Shown: positions 35,709 through 46,929 of the stretch, piece by piece
Layout: every line of letters starts with the position of its first letter
Numbering within the stretch: the stretch's first letter is position 1
Assembly: GCA_030068075.1 (NCBI GenBank)
Contig: CM057826.1
Span: forward strand, 45,724,558-45,788,557
Length of the DNA stretch: 64,000 nucleotides
Direction: 5' to 3'
From: Paguma larvata
Taxonomy: Eukaryota > Chordata > Mammalia > Carnivora > Viverridae
The notes under the pieces: generated by a model
The model's input: only the letters and a program-made list of their open reading frames with translations
Told to the model about the DNA's origin: nothing
The model's database searches: none
Made by a program: the position numbers and the translations under genes

Positions 35709-35935
35709 AATATTTTCTTTTTAAAAATCTAATTTTTAAGTTTATTTTTGAGAGAGAGAGAGAGAGGGGGGGGGAGAGAATGAGCGGGGGAGAGATAGAG
35801 AGGGAGAGAGAGAATCCTAAGCAGGCTCCATGCTCAGAGCAAAGCCCTACACATGGCTCAAAGTTGAACCATGAGATCATGACCTGAGCTGAAATCAAGA
35901 GTCCGATGCTTAACTATGGGCCACCCAGGCACCCC
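35709..35935 (-). mobile_element. SINEC, antisense (second of two in the hAT)
   Basis: Same order, ending 'ggccacccaggcacccc'. Right target site 35936-35953 matches 35453-35470 at 17 of 18 bases, and the DNA between the two SINEs starts with a diverged copy of it. Confidence 0.95.
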
Positions 35936-36751
35936 AGATGTTTTCTTGTAAATGAGCAAAATAAGTTTGTGACTTTAAGGAAAATAACTAACTGTGATTG
36001 TTGTCAGTGATAAAATTGGAGCTTTCAAGCAAAAATTAGAATTTCAGAAAACGTGTATTAGCCATGAGCTTAACAACTGTTCAGGATTATGCTCTTTTCT
36101 GATGAGATTGGTGGTGATAGGAACAAACATGAGATCAAAACATTGTGTGATTTGGAAGATCCACATCATTCAGAGGACCGTTGTTTTCCAAATGGCTCAC
36201 TGCCTGATGTTACATCACACGTGAGGTAAAGATCAATCTATATTACAAGACAGACCAATAGATTTTAATGTAACTGACTACAAAAGTTTATTGATGTGGT
36301 TTGATTCTACTTTGAAATATCTGCCACTGGATCTTGGTTTAGTGACAACAAAAAATACCCATAATTATCTGAAAAAGGCCATTAAAGTGGTCCTTGCTTT
36401 TCCAACTAATTTTCTATTGTAAGGCAAGATTTTCTTCATATATTTCAACCTAAAATAACATCAAGAGAATGCAGAGAAAGATAAAAGAATCCAGCTGTCT
36501 ACTCTTAAGCTAGATTTTTAAGAGATTTATAATAACATAAAACTTTTACTAATTCTTTTTGTTTTGACATATACTGCATAGTTTCTCATTAAAATATTAA
36601 ATATGTTGTCATTTCAAGTACATTAATAATTTTATGTTTAATTTCTAATATGGTGACTATTGATTTATAATTACTATATAAACAAAGACTCTTTGAGCTT
36701 CTTAATAATTAAGAAAGTAAAGAAGTCCTGACTAAAATTTTTGAGCAATAG

Positions 36752-37620
36752 CTTTTTGTAAGAAACTGCCAAATCTAGTCTTCATTGTGATCATACCATT
36801 TTATATTCTTATCAACAGTTTGTGTCTTTTTATACATTCTCCAACATTTGCTATTTCTCTTTAAAATACAAAAATATTCTGGTGGTGTAAAGTCTTATTT
36901 TATTTTGGTTTCAGTTTGATTTTCTCTGATTGTTAATGATGTTGAGCATCTCTTCATGCCTAATAGCCATTCCTATATCCTTTATAATTTGTGTATTCAA
37001 GTTTGTGCCTATTGTTTTATTGGATTTGTCACCATTTTATTGTTTTGTAGAGTTTTGTGTCTATCCTGTATGTAAATTTTTCTTTAGACAAATTCTATAA
37101 ATGTCTTTTTTCCTATTCTATACCTTATCCACTCATTTCTTTAATGATAGCTTTTGAGGAGCAATATTTTAAATTTTGATTAAGTCTAATATATATATTT
37201 TTTTCTTTTATGGTTTCTATTTGTCTACTCAGACATGTCAAATGTATTATTTATTTTCTCTAAAAGCTTTATGATTTTCGGATTTATGTTTACTGATGAT
37301 TTATATTGAATTAACTTTTTATGTATGGAGTAAGAAAAGAGGCAATTTTTTTTATATGGCTGTCCAATTTTTCTAGCAATAATTACTTAACTTCTCACTG
37401 AATTGATGGTAACTTGTATCACTTACACATGCTCTTTATTTTTGTATGCATCTATTTTATATTAATAGCACATGGTCTTGTGTATCGTAGCCTTTTAACA
37501 AATTTTGAAATCAGATCGCCTAAGTCCTCTAAATTTGTTCCTTTTTAAAGACTGTTTGGTTATCCAATATTATTTGCATTCCTAAATTAATTTTTGAATA
37601 GTTGTAGAGTGCCAGCTTTC
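36752..37620 (-). mobile_element. old L1, antisense (split by hAT, right part)
   Basis: 'aagaaactgccaaatctagt', 'cataccattttatattctta', 'gatgttgagcatctcttcat', 'ttattggatttgtcaccatt', 'gtctactcagacatgtc', 'acatggtcttgtgtatcgta' follow the antisense L1M ORF2 order. Confidence 0.85.
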
Positions 37621-37717
37621 AGAATTGAACCTCCCAAAATTGAGTGACCTTTCCATGGTCACTTAGTTATCTGTCAAGGCCAAAATAGGATGAAGACTTC
37701 TCAAGCACATGGTGTGT

Positions 37718-37960
37718 TTGGTAAAGATAAGACTTGAGAACCTGGAGCCAAAGGACTTAGATTGAATCTCTAATGCTCCACTTACTAGCAGTGCAAAGCA
37801 AAGATTGTCACTTCCTGTCTTGAAGCCTCAGTGTCCTCATCTGTGCAATAGCGACAGTGACAGTACCTCCTGGGTTGGACTGTGGGAAGAGCCATGTCAC
37901 ACTGAGCAGTGAGAGCACTTTATAAAGCATCTGGTACTCAAGAAACATTAGCTTTTGTCA
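37718..37960 (+). mobile_element. MIR, sense, nearly full length
   Basis: 'gaacctggagccaaaggact', 'ccacttactagcagtgcaaa', 'gcctcagtgtcctcatctgt', 'gacagtacctcctgggttgg', 'gcactttataaagcatctgg' cover most of the MIR consensus. Confidence 0.8.
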
Positions 37961-38085
37961 GTTTTGGTCCATAGTCACCTAGATGGTGGGAGACACCATG
38001 CTTCTTTCTTCATACTGCCTTTATCAAAACAAAAACCAAAAACACCAACAGAAAACACTGGTGCTTCTCCTTCTCCTTCATCTTC

Positions 38086-38282
38086 TTAAATTTATTTATT
38101 TTGAGAGAGAGTAAGTGCAAGCGTGGGAGGGACAGAAAGAGAGGGAGAGAGAGAATCAGAAGTAGGCTCCATGCTGTCAGTGCAGAGCCCCACATGGGAC
38201 TCGATCCCATAATCTGTGGGATCATGACCTGAGACAAAATCAAGATTCCATAGCTTAACCGACTGAGTGACTCAGGCACCCC
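38086..38282 (-). mobile_element. SINEC, antisense
   Basis: 'ttaaatttatttattttgag' tail, GA-rich part, 'taggctccatgctgtcagtg', 'gggatcatgacctgagacaa', 'gactcaggcacccc' head end. Confidence 0.95.
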
Positions 38283-38832
38283 GTCCTTTCTTTTTAATAT
38301 CAACCTAATACAGGCATTATTAAAATACTATATTAGATTTAAACATGTTGCCTCCATCATTGGCATTGATAAAGTAGCTTAAGCTAAAATAAGGGATTTC
38401 TAATGGAGGTAATTTTGGAAGGAAGGGGACCCTCTCAACTCTGCTCAAGTTACTCCACGGATGTAAACACCTACTCTAATTGTCATCCCTGTGAACAGTC
38501 CATGGATAATAGCTTTTTGAGAAAGGTATTTCCAGTGCCAGCATGTTGTCAGAGAACATCAAGTGCAGAGACTTTGTATCAGAACTGACTTGCCCTAGAA
38601 AGCTCTTGGCTCTTAGGGCTGAGATTCTCTGAACTTTTTGTGCTGGGAAAAGGATTTCCATGCTACCATCCTGTCTGGGGGAGTCTTGGATCTTGTCTAG
38701 GCAGTCCACTTTTTCCCCAACATTTGTTTTGGTCTTACCAGATTCCAGGCAAAATATTAGTTTCTCTGAGGTAAGAGTTTCTTATCCTGGGATCTGTGGG
38801 CCGGTCTGGGCAGGGAGGAACGGGTGTTAAAA

Positions 38833-38875
<43 letters not shown>

Positions 38876-39571
38876 TACATTTGTGTGTGTGTATGTATAT
38901 ATAAACATGTATTTATTTGTATTCCTCTGGCACAGTATGTAGCTTTTATCACATACTTGAATTAGTCCCTGTTTCCAAAATATTAAAAACTACTGTTTTG
39001 GAGTGTCTTTTAGCTTAAGACTAAAAGGCAGGTATGTATGTGTGTGTGACTTTATGTTTGCCAAGGAGAACAGCCTTGGAAGCTATTTTGGTAAATACAC
39101 CATGATCCAACAGGCATGTCCCAGAGAACGTGATGGATTCCTGCCCCTCCCTTGCTCACAGTCTAGAGTTAGCTTGCTTTTTGCAACAGCCCCTCAGGGA
39201 AATTTTGCAACAGGTGCAGTGCGTAAGCCTGTGAGTTGCAATATTTTCCAGCTAACTTCTGCCCAGGCAGAACGCCATCACAGAACATGACTTATGGCAA
39301 CTTTTGATTTGAATTTATGTCTAAAAGAGAAAGAATGAGATTCAGTTTAAATGGGGAACTTAAGGTCCCCATTGTGACGACATCCACAAGAAGAACACGG
39401 GCGCTTGGTACCAAAGCTCAGGAATGCCTTGTGTTCTTGCAAAGAACTGAGTTCTTTTTGCTTTATGCTAAAGACAATATATTTCTGTTTCTTGGCAGTG
39501 GGGTGTTTGCTTGCTGCTTGTTTTTAATGTTCAAGACTCAAGGGAGATTTAATGTCAGTTTCCTTTTAGAT
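38283..39571. other. non-coding stretch with a (TG)n microsatellite
   Basis: Apart from (TG)n at 38834-38872 no repeat is recognised. Plus ORFs of 95 (39003-39290) and 107 codons (39317-39640) show no domain; the second runs into a DNA transposon, which argues against coding. Confidence 0.4.
38834..38872. repeat. (TG)n microsatellite
   Basis: About 19.5 pure TG units, then TACG and TATA-rich sequence. Confidence 0.98.
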
Positions 39572-39781
39572 CAGGGGAAGGCAAACTGTGACCCAGGGCC
39601 CATTTTTGTAAATAAAGCTTCGTTTTTGTTTGAAACATAGCCACTTCCATTTACTTAGTGTCTCTTGCCATTTTTGAGCACTATAATGGTGATGTTAATA
39701 GTTGCAAAGAGATGATATGGCCTACAAAGTCAGAAATGTGTAGTACAGGGCTCTTTACAGAAAAACATTTGCTGACCCCTG
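39572..39781 (+). mobile_element. non-autonomous hAT (Charlie-type) element
   Basis: Terminal inverted repeats 'caggggaaggcaaac' and 'gtttgctgacccctg' (allowing changes), internal 'tttttgtaaataaagcttc', 'gaaacatagccacttccatt', 'atgatatggcctacaaagtc', 'gggctctttacagaaaaaca'. Flanks ttttagat (39564-39571) and ctttagag (39782-39789) agree at 6 of 8 bases, the size of a hAT target-site duplication. Confidence 0.85.
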
Positions 39782-40518
39782 CTTTAGAGGGTGAAAGATA
39801 GCCCTAGAGAAATTTGACATTTTCTTTCCTTAGACCTTTTGTAGGATGAGTTCCTCTAGCTTGTCTCCTTAGAAGAATCATAAAAGCGGGGTCAGTGAGG
39901 AGGAGATCAGAGTGGTGGAAGTTAGGGAGGACAGCAGGCACAGGATAATTTACTTTTTTTTACCCATGTGCCATTGTTCAGGATGGCAAGTCCTAGGGTC
40001 CCCTTCTTTCCTTAGCATTCCCTTAACTTGCAGGAAGCAAATGCAAAAATAATTGCTGAGCTTGTTGCATATATTTATACTATGTCTTTCCTCGCATATA
40101 GAAGAAAGAACAAAAACACCAGCAGACTGATTTGAACTCCTTTTTCTTGCAAGTCAGTAGGGACCAATGCCAAGATTAGTGTGAGAGAGAGCTTTTGACA
40201 ACACGGGAATCTCCCTCCCAGCACGTTGTCAGCTCTCAGATGCCTGTGACTTCTCGCAGCTTGGATCAATAGGGCAGTCTCCTCCAACATAACTTACTAA
40301 TCGGGTGCTGGTGTAACTCTGTGATGGGATCTTTCCATTTTATTGCCTGAGCTAAATTTATTTCTCCTCTGACCTTTCAAAGGGTCTAATCATCTAGAAG
40401 AAAAGAATTTTTAGCACCCTTTCTACCATGAGAGAAGAGTTGTCTTGCTTATTTGCTATGCAGGACACTGAAAATCTGGCTTTGGAATTTTTATAAGTGG
40501 GAAAGGACTCAGTACTGG

Positions 40519-40532
40519 CCACTAGAGGTGAG
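40519..40532 (+). promoter_or_regulatory. weak CTCF-like motif
   Basis: 'ccactagaggtgag' fits the first ten positions of the CTCF core (CCASYAGRKGGC) but misses the final GC. Listed because a better match lies 250 bases downstream. Confidence 0.15.
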
Positions 40533-40763
40533 TCACTTGGGGGTTACGTAGGATCCCAGAAGAGTGAGAAAAATTGATAAAAATGTTTTTTAAAAAGTTC
40601 CTGTAGCTAAAATTAGTACCCTGAGTGCTGCTGCTGCATTTGGTAAGGTTGTCATGTTCTCATTGGGAGCATGGGTAAATGAGGAGACCCAATTCTGTCC
40701 TCAGTGAGGATTGAGTGTAGTTTCAATGCTATATACAATGTGGGCCATTTGGGTCATGTGGGA

Positions 40764-40787
40764 GCCCCCTGGGCATCCCCAGGGGGC
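40764..40787 (+). promoter_or_regulatory. GC-rich perfect hairpin with CTCF-like motif
   Basis: Stem of 10 perfect base pairs (40764-40773 with 40778-40787: gccccctggg / cccagggggc) around the loop 'catc'. The right arm plus flank reads 'tccccagggggcgac', about 12 of 14 positions of the CTCF core. Stands out in a window that is otherwise AT-rich and CpG-poor. Confidence 0.35.
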
Positions 40788-41290
40788 GACACTGGCCTGG
40801 GTGTGGGGACGCTGCTGGGAGCCTGCTCTGAGTGAGATAAAAACCTGACTTCCATGACGGGTCTGTAGCAGGAGAGGGAGACATGTTACCTGGGTCAGGC
40901 TAGGACCCTGGGGAAGGGATCAGGCTCTCACTTCAGACACAAAGTTTCAGGGGATGCCATAAACCTCAGAAATTCAGATAAATCCTATTTTAATGCCATA
41001 TTTTTAAGATAATTGTTATTGTTCCCAAAACACTTTCTCTCAAATGGTTGTGAACAGATGAAGCAATATGGGACTTTTTAATGCAGTCATGTTCTTCGTT
41101 AGTAGAGTTTTCAGTAACTTTTTACACGTGGTTCAAAATACAAGAGGTTGTATTAATCAGAGGTTATAGGAATGCACCATTTTCCTTTGCCTCAGACTCT
41201 GCTATGACTACAGAGCACTGTCTGATGCTGTCAGTACAAACTGGTCCCTTAGTTGGACAAGCACAAACACATAGATCAAAAAGAATATTC

Positions 41291-41518
41291 AGGGCCACAT
41301 GAGTGGATCAGTTGTTCAAGCATCTGACTCTTGATTTTAGGTCAGGTCATGATTTGACGGTCCATTCATGAGATGGAGCCCCTGCCTTAGGCTCTGTGCT
41401 AACAGCGTGGAGCCTGCTTGGGATTCTCTCTCTCATTCTCTCTCTGCTCTCCCTGCCTTCCCCTGCTCATTTGCTGCCTCTCTCAAAATAAATAAAAAAA
41501 AATTTAACAACAAAAAAA
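41291..41518 (+). mobile_element. SINEC, sense
   Basis: 'gggccacatgagtggatcag', 'taggtcaggtcatgatttga', 'taggctctgtgctaacagcg', 'gagcctgcttgggattctct', CT-rich part, 'caaaataaataaaaa' tail. Flanks 'aaaagaatattc' and 'aaaagaattttt' suggest the target-site duplicate. Confidence 0.95.
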
Positions 41519-42334
41519 GAATTTTTCGGTAGTCCTCTATTCTGGATTCCAGAGCAAAATGAGCACAGATCACAGTGGCTAAAAACCCAGGCTGGCTTCT
41601 GCACTATTCAGTTCCTCCAATGCTCTTGCTTCAACAGACATGGAGACTTGGCCAGTCAAGAAATTTCTCCCATTTTAGACCCTGAGGCCCCACAGTCTGT
41701 AAAGCATTGCAAGCTCAAATACCTATAGAATTAGAGCAAGTCTTGCAAATGAGAGAAATAAGTTTGGGAAGGACTGTATTAAAAGATGTTGTGTGACTGC
41801 TACTCAGGTTCAACAAAAATGTCTGCGGACTCAGGAACCCAGTGTTCTGGACTTGCTCCTTCTTTAGGTAAAGAAACGTCCTGATTGTAAAATGCTGACA
41901 ATTAAGCAAAAAATAACTCAAGCCAAGTAAAACATATGTGAAGGCAGAGTTGATGTCTTAAGACTTTGCTCCAGTTGCTCTGCCTCCCCTGCTTAGGCAA
42001 GGATGGGAAAGGAGGGAAGCTTTCCATCCTGAGGGTGAAAAGAATGCAGAGAGGATGATCTGAAACAGCCTTCTTTTTCTCATCCCTTTACAATGTGTCT
42101 TTTTCAAGTTGATAGTGTACATACTGTATTGTGGCAGGGTACATGTGCATAATTATTATAAATAAATACCTGTATGTTGGAGATAAAGGCTTCAGACACT
42201 CGAAGTGGCACACCTAAAGCAAGTGCAGAGGGACCCAGGTGAGTGAGATGACGTCTTCCCAGTGCCTGCGTCTGCCTGCTGCTAGCGTGCCTCTTGCACA
42301 TCAGGATGCTTTTAAGAGTGCCTCCTCTTCTTTT
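41519..42334. other. non-coding stretch, no recognised element
   Basis: No TE, ORF or RNA gene recognised. Confidence 0.4.
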
Positions 42335-42559
42335 TATTATTGTTATTTAATTTTTTAAATATTTATTTATTTTTGAGAGAGAGAGAGTGTGAGCGAGCAG
42401 GGGAGGAGCAGGGAGAAAGGGAGACACAGAATCCAAAGCAGGCTCCAGGCTCGGAGCTGTCAGTACAGAGCCCGATGCGGGGCTCGAACTCGTGAACTGC
42501 AAGATCATGACCTGAGCCAAAGTCAAATGCTTAACCAGCTGAGCCACCAAGGTGCCCCC
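42335..42559 (-). mobile_element. SINEC, antisense
   Basis: Near-consensus antisense copy with 'gatgcggggctcgaactcgt' and 'gagccaccaaggtgccccc'. Target-site duplicates of about 18 bases at 42317-42334 and 42560-42577 (gagtgcctcctcttcttt / gagtgtctccccttcttt). Confidence 0.96.
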
Positions 42560-42897
42560 GAGTGTCTCCCCTTCTTTGTCGGGTAGCATTACCAAAGGCT
42601 CTGCCTGTTGTGCTGGCTTCACTATGTATGCACCGAGTTCCACAATGGAAAGGCAATAAGGATGGGGAGTGACAAAACATTCTCTCCAAACTGGCATGCT
42701 TTGAATTACTTTTAAGGAATGAAAATAAGTTTGAATGAGCCATCCCTACCCCACTCATGTCGCCCCCTTCTTTGTGAATAGATGTCACTGTTGAGGTGCC
42801 TTATTGGTTCAGTCACTGGCTTGAAAATGTAGCAACACTTAATGGGCTCTCAGAAAGTAAAACTCCTTGTCCAAACCTCGAATAAAACTGCATAACT

Positions 42898-43130
42898 ATG
42901 ATTTATTCAACACTTGCCATGTGCCGGGTGCTGTCCTAAATTCGTTATGTACACTGTCACTTTTAAAATCATCACGTGTCAGTTTAAGGTATCATTCCTA
43001 TTCTTTATGGTGGTGACACTGAGCCTCAGAAGGATTAAGCGAGTTGCCTAGGGTCCTGTAGCTACAGGAAGTGGTTTCAACCCAGCTCCACCAGAATGTC
43101 AAACCTATTCTCAGAACCATTTCTTTCTCT
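42898..43130 (-). mobile_element. MIR, antisense, nearly full length
   Basis: 'cacttgccatgtgccgggtg', 'ttatggtggtgacactgagc', 'agaaggattaagcgagttgc', 'ctgtagctacaggaagtggt', 'ttcaacccagctcc' follow antisense MIR from end to end. Confidence 0.75.
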
Positions 43131-43609
43131 CATCTTCTATGTCCCAACCAGCTCAGTACCAGACACACACCCCTAGGTACATGGCAGCTGACACACAATC
43201 TTTCTGGTTTATAGGGAGGCTTAACACCTTTTGGAATTTAATTCTAAAAGACACCTCAATGTGATTACTAGATAGTGAAATGCTCACTTATAGGCAAGTC
43301 AAAATTACAAAAGAAGACTGACAATGTTTATTTGGTTTTATGAAAGGCTTTGGATTTCAAAACCTCAACCAAAGTTTTGAATTTTGCACCAGGGTAAATA
43401 TGCTCACTGTGCACAGGGTATGGTAGCTTGGCACTCTACGTCAATTTCTCCCTCTTTCTGGTATGCTCTTGAATGCCACTCAGGTGCCTTTCTCAGATTG
43501 TCACAATTCCCCAGTATGTTTTTTTAAACAACTAAGAGCAGTTTTAAAACCCTCTGTGTAAGTTTATGTGAATTCACTGTCCTCTTTTAATAGTGACGAG
43601 TTTATATTA
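43131..43609. other. non-coding stretch, no recognised element
   Basis: No gene or repeat family recognised. Confidence 0.4.
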
Positions 43610-43745
43610 ATTCATCATACTTTCAACAAACATTTTTTGTGCACCTCATACTGTCCAAGGAAGAGGGCTCTTGTCCCAAGGGGCTTACACTTTAGTAATG
43701 GAAATGAGAAATAAATCCAGTTAGAAATGGACAATAGATGTGTAT
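43610..43745 (-). mobile_element. L2 3' end, antisense
   Basis: 'tactttcaacaaacattttt', 'gtgcacctcatactgtccaa', 'gtcccaaggggcttacactt' are the antisense L2 3' end. Confidence 0.65.
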
Positions 43746-44744
43746 AATAAAATGTATGCAATGTCAGCTCACAATTGTTGATGTGCAAAATCAACAATAG
43801 CGATGTAATAACATTCTAAAGCATGAATGTGCCAAAATTTACATGACATTCCTCTACTAAACAGGTGTTTTCAGATTTTTGTTAATAACGCATGAAGCAT
43901 TGATTATCCTTGTGGATACCCCTCTCCTTCCATGTACAAATTACACGGTTGTGAAAGAACTTTGAAAAGTTTCAAAATGGTGGGTTATGTAAGAAATTAA
44001 CACTGCACGGTTGTTTGGCCTTACCCAATGTAACATCCCTTACAATGACATTCTTCTAGGATTTAATATCTTAAAGGATTTCAGTTCAGAGGGTAAGGAA
44101 ACAGAGAGTGAGACGGGCCACAGCCCTGGGCATACGTCATGTACCCCAGGACAATGTCTTTGCTGGGTTCCAAGGAACCCAGTGTCTTTGCTGGGTTCCT
44201 CCTTTCCTTCCTAACACCCTCCCCTGTCTCTTCGTCACTTTCTCTCCCTGTTATTATTAATGGCAAGCTGGCTGCAGTACAAGCAGTGTTATTGTTACCT
44301 CTCTTGGCCGTTGTCATATTTTATTCTGAGCCTGAGGTTTTGCCGATTGTTAGCAGCTAACAGGCATAAAAATAGCCCACTTGTTGTAATGAAGGACGTG
44401 AAAATGCAAAGTGGGTTGTGGGCTCTCTGAGCTGGCCTATTAACCTTTGCAGGATTCGCTGCAGAGTATTGACCACAGCATAATAAAACTTTGGTGAGTA
44501 GAAGGAGGGTGACAAATGATAGAGCATTTTTACCCTTTGAAGAGTCAGGGAGACCCTGAGCGGTTTTGCAATCAAGCTCATTTATTTCCCTGCCTCTGCT
44601 TTGAGAAGTAGCAGGCTAGATTTTTTCTTTTCTTTGGGATAATTGGGTTGTTTTAATCTCCGTGAGGAATGCTCACCTTTGTAGGCAAGCTGGCTTTTGC
44701 TATTATGCTTAAGGGATGTAAGGGTGATTGAGAATCAGTGGATC
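43746..44744. other. non-coding stretch with a short duplicated palindrome
   Basis: No TE recognised. A 17-base unit 'tgtctttgctgggttcc' occurs at 44155-44171 and 44183-44199, and the DNA between them makes a near-perfect hairpin (44163-44182). ORFs up to 78 codons lack domains. Confidence 0.45.
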
Positions 44745-45500
44745 ACTCATATCTCCAGGCATCTGTATCTCACTTGTGTTGTGAGCGAGGCATTGTGTTG
44801 TCCCCACAAATAAGACACATGTCATCCCTGACCTCATGAGACTGTAGCCAGATCTGGAAATTTTAAGCATACAATTATACACATGGTAAATGAAGCATTG
44901 TACTGAGATTTGTATTATTGAGGAAAAGAATGGGGGGGGGTTAAAAAGAGAGAAAAAAGTGTGGGGAACATCCAATTGGAACATCAAGGAAGGTGATGCT
45001 GATGGCGAGAAGGAGCCAGTCATGTGAAGAGTAGAAGCAAGAGCATTCTGGAAGAGGGGAGGGAGTATGTCCAGGGAATTAAGATGGAGGAGAGGCTGAA
45101 AGAAGGTCATGGTGACTGAAGTATAGTGAGCAAGGAAGAGGTGACAAGAAGTAACATGCTTAGGTGAGTTGTAGTGAGAGCCTTGGGCTCATGCTGAAGC
45201 CCTGGGCTATTACTGAAGAGTTTTAGATGCAGGGCGAACATGACAGAATGTTTCCCGAGGTTCCTGTGGCTGCTCTCACCTGTGTCCGCTGCAGCAGGAC
45301 CGGGGTAGATGCCAAAAACCACTTGGGAGTCTTTCACTCTCTTAGAGATTGTAAGAGCCCGATATAGGAGGGCAGTGACAGACATGGAAACAGAAACAAC
45401 TCAAAATATATTTTCTTCAGGTGAAATCAGGAAGACTTGGTGATGGGTTGGAAGTGAGAAGTAAATAAGAGGGAGGACTTCTGGGACATGGAACTCAAAT
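44745..45500 (-). mobile_element. L2, antisense
   Basis: 'gcgaggcattgtgttgtccc', 'catccctgacctcatgagac', 'gagcattctggaagagggga', 'aggtcatggtgactgaagta', 'ctattactgaagagttttag', 'gaagacttggtgatgggttg' are antisense L2 blocks in order. An interrupting G run lies at 44932-44940. Confidence 0.65.
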
Positions 45501-45874
45501 CACTGTTATTTTATGAGGTAATTCTTGATGCAGTCATTTTGTGGCAGTTTCACAAATACTTTTCAAATCTATCCTTGTGGAAATTGTGGGTTGCTTTTTT
45601 TACTTACGTTTTTCATGGCAGTATAACCATAGAACCGTGTAATATACAGTTGATTCTTGAACAGTGACACCCCATGCCCTCAAAATTGTGTATAAAACCT
45701 CGACTCCCCCAAACTTAACTAATAATAGCCTATTGTTAACACTAACACTTATTGTTAACGCAATTACCTTACTAAAAGCAAAAACAATTGATTAGTATGT
45801 ATTTTGTGTATGTATTATGTACTGCATTTTTACAATAAAGCTAAAGAAAAGAGAACTTTGTTAAGGATCTCATT

Positions 45875-46043
45875 GGGGCATCTGAGTGGCTCACTCGGTT
45901 GAATGTCCAACTCTTGATTGTGGCTCAGGTTATGACCCCAGGGTTGTGAGATTGAGCCCTCATTGGACTCTGCATTGACCATAGAGCCTGCTTGGGATCC
46001 TCCCACTCTCTCCCTCTTCCCCTCTGTCCCTCTCCCTGAATTG

Positions 46044-46076
<33 letters not shown>

Positions 46077-46120
46077 TCGTTCTCTCTCTCTCTCTCGTTC
46101 TCTCTCTCTCTCTTTCTTGG
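45875..46120 (+). mobile_element. SINEC, sense, with expanded (CT)n
   Basis: 'ggggcatctgagtggctcac', 'tgtggctcaggttatgaccc', 'gagcctgcttgggatcctcc' then about 75 bases of nearly pure CT in place of the usual shorter CT stretch. The A-rich tail is lost or reduced. Inserted in the Tigger2. Confidence 0.9.
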
Positions 46121-46929
46121 GGGAATATATATACATATATATTATAAGGAAGAAAACATACAGTACTGTATTTATTGATACCATAGGGTTATGTCTCCTG
46201 TTTATTAGATGAATCCTCTGTCCGAACCTACCTATATCAATTTTATATGACACAAAACACTGTAGATGTTATTCATATTACTAACACTAGACATCCAAAA
46301 TGAATAGATAATGTGAAAAATAAACTCATATTTATTTAGAGGTCTAACAATTCATGATTGATGATGAAGAAACATCCACATGATAACTTTATGGTGGTCT
46401 AGTATAATTGATATGATTCTTTCACAGTAGCCTAGTCTATATGCTAGTGAATGAATTGTTATAAAAATTTTATGGCATACAATATTACAGTCACATTCAT
46501 AATACAGCCCAGGAAGCATTGTTACTTTTTTCAGAAACCACTTACCTGTGATGATAAGCTGATGTGCAGTTTCTCCAATTAGGAAAGAAAGAAAAACATA
46601 CAGTATGGTAATATAATTCTTTGAAAGCATGGTTATAAAACAGTAAGAAAATGAACACATTGTTAATTTTATGTTAAATATCACTCACCTTATACCTATG
46701 GTATATGACAGGCTCTTTACGTTCATACAAGTCTTGCATAGATGTTCTGCATGATGAATATGTAGGTGGTGATGATGCTGAAATATCTCACACGGTTTTT
46801 GCCATACAGTTATTAGATTTTTATGTGAACACACACATACAACAGGTAAGTTTATTAACTGTATACCATGATGATTATTTGCTGTTCATTACATGGAAGT
46901 GGACCACCATGAAGGTCTTCATCCTCATT

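Larger units (their letters stand above)
35279..36545 (+). pseudogene. dead hAT-family transposase
   Basis: Fragments of a hAT transposase can be read in sense: a stretch around 35345-35420 ('VQFFELQAELATFFIERH'), one around 36001-36060 ('DKIGAFKQKLEFQKTC'), and around 36365-36530 the C-terminal dimerisation region ('LKKAIKVVLAFPTNF' then 'RIQLSTLKLDF'). In the active protein this family cuts and joins the transposon ends in the nucleus. Here stops and frameshifts separate the pieces, two SINEs (35471-35935) lie inside the gene, and the N-terminal zinc-finger part is not recognisable. No product is expected. Other genome copies of this family have been domesticated, but nothing here suggests that. 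Confidence 0.75.
34950..36751 (+). mobile_element. hAT DNA transposon (Tip100/Zaphod-like), interrupted by two SINEs
   Basis: Left end 'cagtggttttcaggctatgg' and right end 'aatttttgagcaatag' are degenerate hAT terminal inverted repeats. The body carries a hAT transposase remnant in sense. The insertion point is inside an antisense L1 whose two halves fit together, so the hAT is younger than that L1. Two SINECs (35471-35935) later split it. I saw no clean 8 bp duplicate at the ends. The group name is from memory. Confidence 0.8.
39782..41290. other. repeat-poor, GC-richer non-coding stretch
   Basis: About 1.5 kb with no TE recognised and locally higher GC (40740-40900). Holds the hairpin and CTCF-like motif described separately. 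No coding signature. Confidence 0.45.

Noticed and set aside
39003..39640. Two consecutive plus-strand ORFs (95 and 107 codons) that could be exons
   Set aside because: No domain, different frames, and the second reads into a hAT element at 39572.
44709..45110. 133-codon minus-strand ORF, the longest in the window
   Set aside because: It lies within an antisense L2 copy on a purine-rich strand, which lowers stop density on the other strand. No domain recognised.
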